Below are positions 48,388 to 60,239 of a DNA stretch of 64,000 bases, piece by piece (position 1 is the stretch's first letter; each line of letters starts with the position of its first letter). The notes beneath the pieces are model-generated. The model was not told the origin of the DNA. It did not search any database and worked only from the letters and a program-made list of their open reading frames with translations. Location of the stretch: contig NC_054882.1 of NCBI RefSeq assembly GCF_018320785.1, positions 31,066,719 to 31,130,718 of the forward strand, given 5' to 3'. Source of the stretch: Cheilinus undulatus (taxonomy: Eukaryota; Chordata; Actinopteri; Labriformes; Labridae). A program made the position numbers and the translations under genes.

Positions 48388-48629
48388 TGGGTGGATGGTG
48401 GTTTGTCTTTATCCAAGAGTCTTGGATTGATCTTTTATGTAATTTCTATTTTACACGTCTACATATCTTAAATAGCTAGTAGTATAAAGCAACAATTTTA
48501 CACAATACTTTAGTCATTCTGTGCTAAACATAATTCAGTTATTTGTATGATATGTAAATTGTGGTCCCTCTGTACAGTATTTGAGTTTAAAAAGGCACAG
48601 TTGTGGTTATCTTTTTCCATTTCTTCTTA

Positions 48630-48810
48630 AATAAATCATCTTCAACCCCCATTAATCTAGCACACTTTATTCCTGTGGGCTGGCTGCGTGTGATTCTATG
48701 GGGTAGATATTTTAAACTTCCTTTAACCGACATCAGACGTTAAGGCATGCTGAACAGAAGATACCAGAAGAATGTCAGTGTAGCTGCACACAGATAATAA
48801 CTAAAATAAA
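48630..48810 (+). other. syf2 polyadenylation signals
   Basis: AATAAA at 48,630-48,635, 243 bp after the stop codon, and another at 48,805-48,810. The first is the likelier main site. Confidence 0.65.
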
Positions 48811-48944
48811 GCATTTCATTTTTACATCCCTTTGAAAAAAACCTTGCCCAAAGACAAATAAAAGCATGCATCCTCTACAGGGACAGATGGCAACAGGTTT
48901 GTTTATGCTGTCATGAAAACTGAATTTAATCAATCCTTTATAAA

Positions 48945-50590
48945 CTTGGCACAAAAAGTAAGGAAATTCATAATTGGTAGATTATAAATCTTCTACTTTT
49001 GGAAAGCCTGTTTATTTCTCTTTTAAATGGTGCCACATTTGTAAGGAACATGCATTTGTGGGATGAGCAGCAGAGCTGAGTATGTGGGTTGCGCCCTTGA
49101 AAAATTAGCCAAATCTTAACCAATTCTGAACTTATTTTAGCTGTTTGTTAGCCCCTGTGAGTATGGGCCCTGCTACTAGTGGTCAATAAGTGTCTGCCAT
49201 GTTTGAGTGATTTGGATAGGGTCATGTGATAGGGCAACTGCAAGCTGGTGTTCTGCAAAAAAACAATTACGGCTTCATTGTTAGTGAGCCCTAGTACCAT
49301 CTGCAAACCAAAGGCCAAGTTCAATATATATAAGGGGGATGTACCAAGAAGACAACACTCCAAGAAGACAATTTCCTCACTCTGTCAGCATTTAGGAGCC
49401 ATAGGATGTCTTCCACAGATTTGCAGTCATGGTTTGCTAGACAATATGGCCGACAACTCTCTACCCAGACAATACGCAACAGACTGAACACAACAAATCT
49501 CCAGTCTCATAGGGCTGCCAGGAGGCCTGCCATGACTGCCCTTCACCATCAGGACCGTTTGCACTGGTGTCAGCAACGCGTGCACTGGAACCTGAACATG
49601 TGGAGGAACTTTATGTTCAGCGATGAGTCCAGATTCTGCCTATGGCTGTTAGATCATAGGGTCAAGTGTGGAGAACACACAGAGTATGCGGTGCTGATTG
49701 CTGCACTGATAGTGTAACATCTTTTGGTGGAGGCAGTGTGATGGTGTGGGGCGGCATCTCCTTCACTGGAAAAATTAGGTTTGTCATCATTGGAGGCAAT
49801 CTCAATGCAGAGAGATATAGAGATAAGATTTTGCAACTTGTGGCAATCCCATAACTCCACAGTCTGAGACTGAACTTATCCTCCCAGATGGCAATGCTTG
49901 CCCTCACAGAGTGGGGTTTATCAGTTTTGAACAGAGAAATCCAGAGTTTCAAGTTTCATCAAAAGCAGCAGCTCGGGCAGCGAATGCCGTCTGATTACGG
50001 GGCGCCGGTGTGTGTGTGTAAACTTGGGCGTGCACGACTCTGTAAAACCTTTGTGTGAATTGTTCGTTGCGGAACGGAGACGGGCATTCCTTTTCGTCTT
50101 TATCTCTGTGTAAAAACGGCCAGGGACTACCTCCAGAATTTGGGAGTGGAGAGGATGGAGTGGGCTGCCAGCAGTCTTGACCTCAACCCCATTGAACTCT
50201 TGTGGGATCAGCTTGGGCATGGTGTTTGTGCCAAAGTGACCAACACAACCACATTGGCTGACTTGTGACAAATGCTGGTTGAATGGGATGCCATCCCACA
50301 GCGGTGTGTGACCAGCATGAGGAAAAGGCGCCAGGTTGTTGTGGCTGTGTATGGTTCTTCCACACGCTGCTGAGGCTCCTGTTTGTTAAATTGCCACATT
50401 TTTCCACGGACCAACCCACATACTCAGCTCTGCTGCTCATCCAATAAATGCATGTTCATACAAATGTGGCCCCGTTTAAAATGGACATAAATAGGCTTTC
50501 CAACAGTTTAAGATCTATTACCAAGAAACATTGTTACAACAAAGATATAATCTACCAAAAACAAATGTCTTTACTTTTTGTGCTATGTTA
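48945..50590 (+). mobile_element. Nearly full-length Tc1-like transposon
   Basis: Long inverted ends of about 160 bp begin GGCACAAAAAGTAAGGAAAT (48,949) and, in reverse complement, AGCACAAAAAGTAAAGACAT (right end near 50,583). They include GATGAGCAGCAGAGCTGAGT at both ends. The plus-strand transposase starts at about 49,406: SSTDLQSWFARQYGRQLSTQ (DNA-binding), RNFMFSDESRFCLW with the first catalytic D (49,406-49,717), then after a frameshift FGGGSVMVWGGISFTGKIRF (49,666-49,854), and finally AASSLDLNPIELLWDQLGHG (about 50,165-50,225). It is disabled by frameshifts, a TGA near 50,266 and a foreign insert of about 200 bp (49,912-50,122). It lies 0.6 kb downstream of syf2. Confidence 0.9.
49912..50122. 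mobile_element. About 200-bp insert in the Tc1 transposase
   Basis: Transposase homology is lost after CCCTCACAGAG (49,911) and resumes at GGACTACCTCCAGAATTTGG (50,124). The insert is GC-richer (GGGCGCCGGTGTGTGTGTGT; GTTGCGGAACGGAGACGGGC) and has no open frame of note. No clear terminal repeat or target duplication was found. The limits are accurate to about 15 bp. Confidence 0.5.
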
Positions 50591-50594
50591 AGTG

Positions 50595-53500
50595 ATAAGA
50601 TGCCATACTCTAATATCTCTCATGGCTGCGTCAGTCTTCCCCATCATAAAGCATGCAAGCTGCCATGTTATACATGTTACATTTTGCTAAGCAATGACAG
50701 GTAGGAGGCATTTTCAAATACTGTCTTCGACATGTGACTCTTCTTGATAGCTGCTGGGAAGGGTTGTGGTGTTCAGGTTAATTATTAGATATTTTGGTAT
50801 TCTTATCTGATTTCCCTTGGGATACTGTCTGTATGAGAAAAAAACTACATCAATAATTGTAAAGGAAAGCAAAATGCCACTGAAGGTTCTCTTAACAAGT
50901 TTGATTTTAACCTAGAAAACAAATATATATTGATGATGGGATTAGGTTTTCTTTTGCCAAAATCTTTACAAATGGCCAACTAGCAGCAACAAGGAAAAAA
51001 AAACAAAATGTGTAAGTGGAGAGAACTATTGTATATTCATATGCACACCACTTATCCTGAATTGCATGAAGTAAACATGCACACTCTGCTGTTATATTTC
51101 TACTCAGCCTCCAATGACAGCCATTGTTATGTGTTTGCTTGGCTTATCTCCTCACTAAGTAATTAATCAGAGATACAGATCGGTTTTACAGCAGGAGACA
51201 TGAAGTCTGGCAGTCAAAAATAAGTTTTTACCTTTTCATTACAACAGATTGTGACATGTAATTTGATATCAGCCTGAGAAACCCTGGAAGAAATGTTATC
51301 AAAGCCAATAGATAAATCACATCCTGGCAATAAATCACACGTTTTATTATATTATTTCTAACATTTGCCAAGAACTGATCAAATAAAAGCACATGCTTTA
51401 ATTCAAGACATATAGCAGGTTATATAAAGGCATGCAAGAAAGAACATGTACAAGATTGTAATAGAAACTGTAAAATAATGGTAAATAGTTTGCAATCATT
51501 TTTGAGACCCATGCAGTAGAAAGATGTACAGTACAAGTGTAGGTCTTATTCCCAACATACTTTTTCTATTATGTATTAGAGTCCCTGGCAGTTTAACAAT
51601 GCTATATACTGATCCTGAGGGTTAAAAATCAGAAATGCACTTCCAAACATTTATGTCAAAATGCCTTGATGATAAAGGCATCCATCTGTTGTGGGGCAGA
51701 GCAAATTAAACGCTAGTATGAGGGACTGTGCTCTACTTTATCTGTGCTCTAAGTAAACTTGATTCTTCTTATAGGCCAGCAGTAACAAAAAACAAACTGC
51801 ACAAACTTCATGTAAAAAAAGAGCACTGGAAAACACACTGAACACACACTTTGTGGGTCACAAAGTCAACTTGTGCTGTTTAAGAAGCTGGTGATACCAG
51901 TAACAAACAATTTCTTGAATCTGCTGGCATAGATTTTTTTTTAATTGACATTTGCACAGGTACAAGACAGTACAAGTGCACTTGAATTTTATATTTCATC
52001 CTAAAACTAGACTTAGAAGGCTATACCCACGATGGCAGAAGCTTGTATTCTGAATATAGAGGGTCACTAGAGTCAGCAGTATTAGCATGTGCTTCCTTTG
52101 TAGCTCTGGCTCTGTATAAAAGACAAAAAATTTACTACATATTCTTAAATCTGCATCAACCTCTTATTTTCCAGAGACCCAAATCAGCAGATAAAAGAAA
52201 CAGTTATGACATATTCAAAAGAGTAAAACATTTCCAAAAAACAGGGTCAACATTAAAACCCTGGTTTACGTTAAAAATACATGTGCTGGTGTGCCTTTGC
52301 ACATACAGCATCAGCAGTGGTCTGGTACGCTGCAGCCTCAGCAGGAGAAATGAACAGGCTCCAGCATTATATCCACTCTGCAGAAAGGATGGTTGGCTGC
52401 AGTCTTCCATCTCTCCATGGCCCTCCACCTCCAGGAATTTGAGGCGTGCAGGTAAAATTGCAAGAAATCCCTCTTACCCCAGACATGGACTTTATGTAGC
52501 CCTTCCTTCTTGGTAAGAGGCTGAGGTCCACCAGGACCAATACTGCATGCCATAAAAACTGTTTTTATCCTCTGATGCCAGCCTTATGGACAATATTCAT
52601 TCTTAATCTCAGACACAAGTGCAGTCTTTCCAATGACAAAGAAGTCTATGTAGTAGAAGACACATTATAGAATTGAAATAAATAGCCTTAGCCTATGGCT
52701 CTGCAGTTCCTAAGAAGTTGCTCACTGATATTCTCTCTGCCTTGACTTCTTCTTTCCCAGCATGGTTAGAGTTTAGTGGGCCTCATTCACCTACTGTTCT
52801 TAAGCAGAAATTTGTTCTTGAAATACACTTCTGCAGGTTTTAAGAAGATTCTGATATTCATCAAAATTTTATCTGTATTTTGATCTTAGCTAGAACAAAA
52901 TTTACAATGTAGAGCACTTGTACAAATGAGTGCTGCTATGACAGGATAAATGTAGCATATTTAATATTCACTACTGGTGCTAGAAATATAATTACTACTC
53001 CCTCTTTTGATGACACTTGGAGCAGCACTTCATTCACTTTAGAACTACGTATTTTGAAGTATTACAGTTGGTTTTATGGTTTAACTTGGATATTGCTGAC
53101 GTTTTGCTTGCTGCTTCTCTCTCACGCCTGAGTGCCTTGTTTTTGCACACCACTTTGCACTGTAATGTCCTTATATGGGCATAAGAAGGGTGTTTAGCTG
53201 TGCTTATTAGGAGAAGTTAGCACAGGTGAAACAATTTAGCAGTTTTAGAAAGTGTCATGAGTCCTATGTAGATTTCTTTTTTATATTTCCTTAAAACATA
53301 ATTATGAAAAATTATAGATTTTGGTAATTGAGGCTTATTTTTCATACATGTTCTTCTAGTTGAGTACAGAAATAAATCATTTTCATCAAATCAATAATAG
53401 TAAAGTAAATTTAAAATGTGTTTAAATCATTAGTAAGTATAGATAGATTGGCATGTTATCTTTGCATCTGTAAAAGTTCTTATGGTTGGCTGGTACCGTC

Positions 53501-53990
53501 CATTAACTACATCACGAGTCACTGCTCTTCCACAATTATACTGACATCAAGTGGTCACAGCAGAGATTGCAGCATTATATAAACATACCACTTAAATTGA
53601 CTAACATGAGACTCTGCAGTGAAATAAAACTGCTAGGATGAGCCACTGGTAATAGCTAATTAAAAAACATTCAATAGAAAGCAGTTAGCATTTTTTAAAC
53701 TCTATTGTACTTATACATGGAGAGACAGACATTTACTAACTCAAGTTCTATTTGGATCAAAGATGCTGCTAGGATATGGTATTTTCAAAATTATAGTTTC
53801 ATAATAACAGATCTTGGCAGGCGGCTGGGTTGGCCATATTTTTTCCCTTAAGAAAGGCCACCAACTCAATTTGATTAAATTATTCTATAGCCAGTAAGAT
53901 ATGTTTCAAAGTCATTTCCAAAGAGTCAGAATGGATAAGGCCAAAGCATATCAGTAATTTGAAAAAATGAACACACTCACTGTTTTTCAA
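50595..53990. other. Intergenic between convergent syf2 and rsrp1
   Basis: No exon that I recognise. The GC-richer patch at 52,300-52,560 has an open minus-strand frame (52,553-52,338, 71 codons, with GPGGPQPLTKKEGLHKVHVW) and an overlapping plus-strand frame (52,043-52,516). Neither shows a known domain. Confidence 0.4.
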
Positions 53991-53994
53991 ATAC

Positions 53995-54000
53995 TTTATT
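53995..54000 (-). other. rsrp1 polyadenylation signal
   Basis: AATAAA on the minus strand, 161 bp beyond the rsrp1 stop codon. It fits the gene's 3' end. Confidence 0.7.
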
Positions 54001-54160
54001 GGAATCAATGAAAAACACAAAATAAACAAGTGGAAAAAATTAATCCCACCTGAGTGAATTCTTCACTTCTTCCCACTTTAACATCTGAAAGAAAACATCA
54101 TCATTGAAATAATTACACATATGTACAAGCTATTTACAGTAGTCCATATACTTTGCCGCA

Positions 54161-56545
54161 CTAATGTGACGTGGCAAATGAATGATTGCGTGAACTGGAG
54201 GTTCTGCCTGTTTTAACTGGAACCCAGTGGCCATAAGGCTTCCTGCTTTCATAGCTGTCCATTCTGGGGGTCACTTTAGCTACAGGTGGCACTGCCACTG
54301 TTGGTTTGACCACAGAATTCTGAGGAGACAAGAGCAGAGGACAAAATATACATTTAAACAGAACATATATTTAAGATGACTGAAAGCTTGACATGGTTTA
54401 TAACTGTGGCAGTTCAGGTCATCAGGGAGTTAGTCACTTACATTAATGCTGAAAGAGATTTTCCCTTTTGGAGACAGTTTCAGGCTGGGTGGATCATCAG
54501 GCTCCTCCTCACTGCTCTGTTTCAAAAAGACAAGAAAGGCAGAACCTGTCAGATACGTGAATGAAACTGTAGGCAGGGCAAGCTTTAACTGTTTATAAAG
54601 TTCACTGCTAAAAGTTTTAACTTCTACAGCAAGGAATTTTGACATCATGTGTTATTAAATTTTAACTACAACAAACTGCATTTCTTAACTGCCCAATTAT
54701 TAAAAAGTTCCCCCAAAGAAAGACCTTTGAGGCAGAATAAAACAAAAACAAAAAAAAAAACAAGTAAAAAAGGAATGTCTTCTCTTTCTACAGTCGCATA
54801 ATGATGGTGGCATAGGTTTCCCAACCCCTCATGGCAGGTGTACCAACTTATCTTTGGTATAGGGAGTGGAGTTCTTCATCTGTTTTTAGCTCTTGACAGG
54901 AATAGTCACTATAATGCAGTCCAGTCCCTGCACACCAGCAACTGGAGGATTCTGCTAAATAACAATGACCCATTTCAACTGCAAGCACATATACAAACAT
55001 TTTTTTAAATCAAAATGTAACGAATTTCTGTTAGAATAAAAGTTATCGTAAAACAACATCTAAACTACTAGTGTAGCATCAATTTATTTGAATAAGATAT
55101 ATATGGGCTGTGTGCATAATGTTAAAATGTGAAAAAATATATATAGGTGTTAAATAGCAAACATCTAATTGATGAACTTAAAATATCGAACATCAATTAA
55201 CCTTTTACGCAAACACATTGTTGTCACCCAAGTCACATGACTGCCCTTTAAATCCCAGGTGCCGTTGAGTGAAGAAGACCACTGTCATGTTATCTATGAA
55301 AACAGGAATAAATACAGAGAGTATTCTGTTTTCCCGCAGGGATCCAAAGGTTAACACAGGACACAGGAAATTCAACACATCATACACCTCAGGCTTATCA
55401 ACAGGCCACTTTAACTGTACTACAGGTTCAGAACATTCTGTAACTTTGATACAAAAAAATGGGAAAACTAGGATTAACCTTTGTAAAAAGTAAATCTGTA
55501 AATCTTTAGTACAACTAAAGCTGCACATGTTCTAAAATCATAGCGAGGAGTGGAATGTTGAGCACAAGTGTAATGAGAAAACTAGTCTATCTCTTCCTAC
55601 ACTCACTGTCCTGTACTTACATCTGGTGAAAGATGAAAATATTATCTTGGCCAACATTATTAATTCTTCAGCCTTATCTTTGGTGTGTGGTATGTTCAAG
55701 CTGACATTAATCAGAGACACCCACCTGTAAAATAATCTTTTTGGGGTGTTGCATTACCCTTGGGTCAGGCTCTGGTTTGGATTCTGACTGCTCTGGCAGG
55801 ATGGGTTTCACACTGTCTGGAAGGTCCAGAATCTCCACTCCCAAGATCTTCATTGCATTTTCTCTTGCAGCTTTCAAGAGTTCTCTTTTGTCTGTGGAAC
55901 ACAAGCAAAAATGGAAGGTTTACCATATTAATTTCACTGCATATTATATTTATTCCATTGTTTAACTTACCAGTAAATTAACTTACCATTCAAACTCAAT
56001 CTGGAAGAATGTACTGGTGATGTAGAACTTGACTGGCTCCGGTAGGTTCTTGAAGAGGCTTGTGAAGACCGGCTTGCAGCCCTGCTGTACCTGCTCCAAC
56101 TGTTAACGGACCTGGAATGAGACCTTTGGTGGCGATGAGAGTACCTGTCTGGTGAAGGTGACCGGCTGTAAGAGCGAGACCGTGCCCTGTAGCGGCGTGG
56201 TGGAGAGCGGAGGTATCTGCTACGGCCATATCTGGGATGGCCACCACAGCCACAACGAGAGGACTGTCTGTGGCAGCGAGGATGAGAGCGGGACCTAGAG
56301 CGTGAAGATCTGTTGCTAGATGAAGATGTAGAAGATGAGGAAGATGAAGACCTATAGTGGCCCCTTCTTTTGCTACCATGTTCCCTGTAGTGTCCAGAAT
56401 CAGAAGAGCAGTCACTTTCACAGCTGGTACTTGATCCACAGCGTGAACGAGATGAAGCAGGGCTATTCTTGTCAAAGATCACATTGATGCCATCAGTCTT
56501 GCGAGCATATGCCATTTCAGCGTGCGAATCCTTTTCTTTTGCCAT
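54161..56545 (-). CDS. rsrp1: Arginine/serine-rich protein 1
   Basis: SR-like nuclear protein, probably acting in pre-mRNA splicing; its detailed role is poorly known. Minus-strand coding exons: 56545-55987, 55891-55725, 54516-54442, 54319-54161, giving 960 nt and 319 residues (human RSRP1 about 290). A 5' UTR exon ends at 57,019 and splices to 56,566. Residues about 29-185 form the RS domain, with a polyserine run and repeats such as RSRSRSHPR and RARSRSYSRSPSPDRYSHRH. No RNA-recognition motif is present. Exon 2 encodes DKRELLKAARENAMKILGVE, the conserved helix of the family. The last exon carries SRKPYGHWVPVKTGR, matching the conserved KSPYGLWIPI end of mammalian RSRP1 but extended by about 20 residues. 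All exon phases agree. The first coding exon has two strong donors 16 bp apart (see findings). Adjacency to syf2 supports the identity. Confidence 0.93.
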
Positions 56546-57018
56546 GTTGTTGCTTTCTTACACAATCTGAAATGAGACAAGAAAAGACCCCAGTGAGACT
56601 GAATATCACTTTTACAGTTTCAAGCGTATTACATCACTTTAAATGCATAATGTACGCCACAATGGAATGTGTAAGCCTTTAGTCTTTGTTGCATAACTGT
56701 TTTCGCAGTGCTGCCCCTAGCGATGGAAGCAACAGTGTGTAGCTGTAACGGCTGACTGAGAACTGCTGGAAATTTCCATTATGACGCAAGCTATGTGTAG
56801 CTAAAGCTAGCTGTGTAGCTTAGCTTACACTGCTAACCAATTAGATATGTTCGCCAATGGCTAAAAACAATCACCCACAAACAATTACTTTACAACGCCG
56901 TCTATTAAATTAAAACAAATGCTACCAAAACAACTACAAACATGCAGCTTGACGTTAATTTTAAACAGCTTCGAAAAACTATGGCGAAGGCCATGCCGGC
57001 GGAAGTACAATTTCTTAC

Positions 57019-57140
57019 CAGGTCGTTCGAAGATTGAGAAACTGTTCCTTCAACGTGAATGAAATACAGCTGAGACGTTCCTCTCAAAACGTAGCGAAGG
57101 AGAATTCAACCACAATCGTCGAATTTGGTAAACAAAACAA
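57019..57140 (-). promoter_or_regulatory. rsrp1 5' UTR exon and promoter
   Basis: A strong donor, CCTG|GTAAG (exon end at 57,019 on the minus strand), pairs with the acceptor TTTCAG|ATTGTG at 56,566, which leads to the start ATG at 56,545. The transcription start is not visible. The surrounding 56.95-57.3 kb is CpG-richer than average. Confidence 0.55.
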
Positions 57141-57309
57141 AAGCACCGACGGCAGTCAGTGAACTGCCTCCTAGATCTTTCTACTGCGTCGTCACTCCAA
57201 CTGTCGCTGGGCCAGTCGAGCAACGGATTTAGTAGACTCTGGAAAATTCCAGTCACGTGATCCGACAACCCAACGGCTCTTTGTCTTGACTGGTCAGTGT
57301 TGAGAGGAC

Positions 57310-57960
57310 AGTGATGGGAATTCAAGCTCTTTTAAGTGATCTGGATCATTGGGCTCAGCTCAGCAATTGGAGCTAGCTCTTTCGGCTCCTTTACATTTTT
57401 TACCATTTTGGCTTCGTTGGACCCACCAACGATTTTGCTGATATTTACTCCTATCATACTTGTTTTTTTATTTAATGAAAATATCATGTAATTGTTCAGT
57501 GAAATACACTTTCACCAAAACAACTTGATGATCAAATGAAACCTCTTCTCTGACTGGGCTGAATGATGCTGCTGTATAAAACATTAATGTAACACCATCA
57601 AGCAGGAGTCCTAAATGCATGGTGTGCTTGTGAAAGAGTGGTGTGGCGAAAAGGTCATACCTGTCAATCAATACCATAAGTATTCACACATTAAAAAATA
57701 ACGGCTCCCATAAGGGATCGTCGCGCATTTAAAAGAGTCGACACTTTGAACCAACTCGTTCTGAAACAACATATCACCATGAGAGGAACAGAGGAAGTCG
57801 ATTTTATCTTGAAAATGTTTTTTTTTCACCGTACATCGCTCACGATATGTTGTATCCAATCATTCAATCATATCATACGCAGTTTGTTTCTGATAATTAA
57901 TTTAGATCGGAACGGAAGGAACTGATTTCCTTCTTCGTTCCGATTCTCACTATGTAACAT
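57310..57960. repeat. Probable interspersed repeat between rsrp1 and mgst3
   Basis: CTCTTTTAAGTGATCTGGAT at 57,328 with GGCTCAGCTCAGCAATTGGA, and later TTTGAACCAACTCGTTCTGA, resemble a dispersed teleost element. No coding content or exact ends found. Low certainty. Confidence 0.35.
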
Positions 57961-58182
57961 TTGGGTTGACCATAGGTTGACACACACATTTCTATTTGTA
58001 GTCTATGGTTGACAACAGTTGTGAGACAGAAGCAGAATATTGACACCACTAAATGACAGTTTACTTTGGAAAATGAAGAGTGAAAATAAAAGAGAGTGCC
58101 CAAAAAATGAAGAAACAAGCAGACGTCTGCTCCTTTCTTCTTCCACCCTTTATGTAAACAGAAATACACAACGTCTCTGTGA

Positions 58183-58333
58183 TCTCGCGATATTTAATGC
58201 AACCAATAACGTTTAGTTTGGCGCTTCCTGACTTCTGTGCAAAGGGTGTTAAAGTTATTTAACAGACCTCGCGGATGCCTGTGCGACATTTTACCTTGAA
58301 ACGCATTCAAACCGATTACTATATCCGTCAAAC
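58183..58333 (+). promoter_or_regulatory. mgst3 promoter / 5' UTR with TCTCGCGA motif
   Basis: TCTCGCGA at 58,183-58,190 is most of the palindromic promoter element TCTCGCGAGA. It lies 150 bp upstream of the mgst3 ATG. No TATA box at a fitting distance. The start ATG context is AAACATGG. Confidence 0.45.
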
Positions 58334-59860
58334 ATGGATATCCTGACTGTGTTGCCGTCCAGCTTCGGATATGTCATATTTACCTACCTTTACAGCTGGA
58401 TCATGCTTGGATATTTAGCTGTTAAGGTTGGGGCTGCCAGGAACAAGTTCAATGTTAAGGTAAAAGATAATGAATAAAGCAATAATTCACACTTAAAACT
58501 GTAATGGGAAAGTTTTAAGTTCTTTGTCGGACTAATTTATGACGACCCTTATGTTTCACTTTGCAGTATCCCACTATGTACAGTGACAAGGAGCAGGTGT
58601 TCAACTGTATCCAGAGAGCACACCAGAACACCTTAGAGGTGTACCCACAGTGGCTTGTTTTCCAGACCATAGCAGCCCTTGCTTACCCGGTATGTATTGT
58701 TATTATTACACACAAACATTGCAAAACAAATCAGTTTTTATTTGTAGATTTGAATCCTAGAAATGTATTTCTTGAGCTAAAAATGATGTGAAATGTCAAT
58801 GACATAGATAACACGAGTGGGAGGCTCCAGAAAGACTCATGATCTTTGTCCCAGATTCTCTAGATAAGCAATACAAAGTCACAATGATTAAGCATATTTT
58901 GATTTGCATAGAGTTACCTCTGTATTTACTTCATCTTTCCTTACCTTTTTTGCCTTTGTGTGCTCAGTTGACAGCATCAGTGCTCGGAGCAATTTGGGTT
59001 ACCAGCAGGTTTTCATATGCCTGGGGCTACTACACTGGAGGTCAGTTTTAAGACTTTGGAGTTTTGATTGAGGCACTGTGGAGAATTTGCCTTATTCCTA
59101 CACTCAGATCCTCCATTATTTTTTGTCTGACAAAACCTTTAAAATCCAATATGATAAGAATTTCGAAAACATGTAGCTATATTACTTAATAGGATGTAAT
59201 ATCATAAATTAGAACATATATCAAAGTTATCCAAGTGGGGCAACAATGAAGGAAAAACACCATAGTCATTTTGGTGATTGGTCTGAATTTTAAGTTGTGA
59301 GTCAAAGGTCATGAATTGACCGTTATCTTATCAACAACTAAATTACTAGTCATTACATGAGGGATAGAATTACTCCTGTATTGATGAGTGTTGTTTGACC
59401 CAACAGTATTGTAAGAGCTCTAAGTCACAACAGTTCATTACAATAAAAAAAAGCTTCATGTTGCATTTAAAGGCTTGGCCTTAAAATACAACAGCTTCTT
59501 ATCATTAAACTAATGTGTAGCAGATTTCTCCATCCATTTCTTTTTAATATTTTATAGAAAATAAAATATGAATTCAAGCTTAAGATAAAAATAACAGTTA
59601 TGAAACAATTTGGTCTACTTGACGGTAAACTTTCTGGGTGTGGGAAGAAAGAGTCAATATATTTTTAAATCTCCAAATATGAGACTTTTACATGTTGTCT
59701 CATTCTTATTTTGTTTAACCTTGAAGATTTCATTGTTCTGTTTTTATGTTTCATTTCAGATCCAGAAAAAAGGATGAATGGTGTCTATGGCTACATTGGA
59801 TATTTTGGCGTCATTATTCTTTCCATATGTGTTGCCTTGCAGTTACTTGGCTTCTTTTAA
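58334..59860 (+). CDS. mgst3: Microsomal glutathione S-transferase 3
   Basis: MAPEG-family integral membrane enzyme of the ER/outer mitochondrial membrane. It conjugates glutathione and reduces lipid hydroperoxides, and the mammalian enzyme can make leukotriene C4. Coding exons: 58334-58459, 58567-58689, 58968-59040, 59760-59860, giving 423 nt and 140 residues (human 152). All introns are GT-AG with consistent phases. Four hydrophobic segments are visible: residues about 10-33, 69-83, 84-97 and 118-138. Signature parts are YPTMYSDKEQVFNCIQRAHQ followed by NTLEVYP (exon 2, glutathione-binding), and SRFSYAWGYYTGD (exon 3/4 junction), which keeps the Arg and Tyr of the family's R.xYA.GYYTG motif. 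The protein ends at QLLGFF and lacks the Cys-rich tail of human MGST3. Fish have more than one mgst3 paralogue and I cannot say which this is. Confidence 0.95.
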
Positions 59861-60181
59861 AACATTCCTGCATTTTATATTCCTATCTGTGTAAATGGTT
59901 AAGTCAATGAGGCTTTATGGCATGATATTTGGAAATGCAAATCTTTAAGACAGTTGGAAAATACTTGTTATGCTAATTTCAAAATATATTTTGGACCATT
60001 AACTTTGTATGCGACAATACTTGTTGTGATTGGCTTCTTGATGATCTCATCAACAATATGCTGCAGCCCAAGATACAGAGCTTTCCCTAAACTAAAGGGC
60101 CGGCAACAGGCATCATAGCTCACACTTTTCAATGTCTAAAATGCTATTGAATCTAGAATCACACCTTTCTATAAAGGTTTT

Positions 60182-60187
60182 AATAAA
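60182..60187 (+). other. mgst3 polyadenylation signal
   Basis: AATAAA 322 bp downstream of the stop codon, the first canonical signal after mgst3. Confidence 0.6.
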
Positions 60188-60239
60188 AAGAATGACATAA
60201 ACATTTATTTCACCATCCACACCACTGAGTCAAATAATG

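Noticed and set aside
52043-52516. 157-codon plus-strand open frame
   Set aside because: No domain or splice structure. It overlaps another open frame on the opposite strand. Not called as a gene.
55996-56475. 159-codon minus-strand frame rich in Leu, Ala and His
   Set aside because: It is the shifted-frame shadow of the rsrp1 RS-domain exon, whose repetitive codons keep other frames open.
58561-58791. Reading frame running through mgst3 exon 2 into the intron as a separate protein
   Set aside because: The GTATGT donor at 58,690 and exact family alignment show that only 58,567-58,689 is coding.
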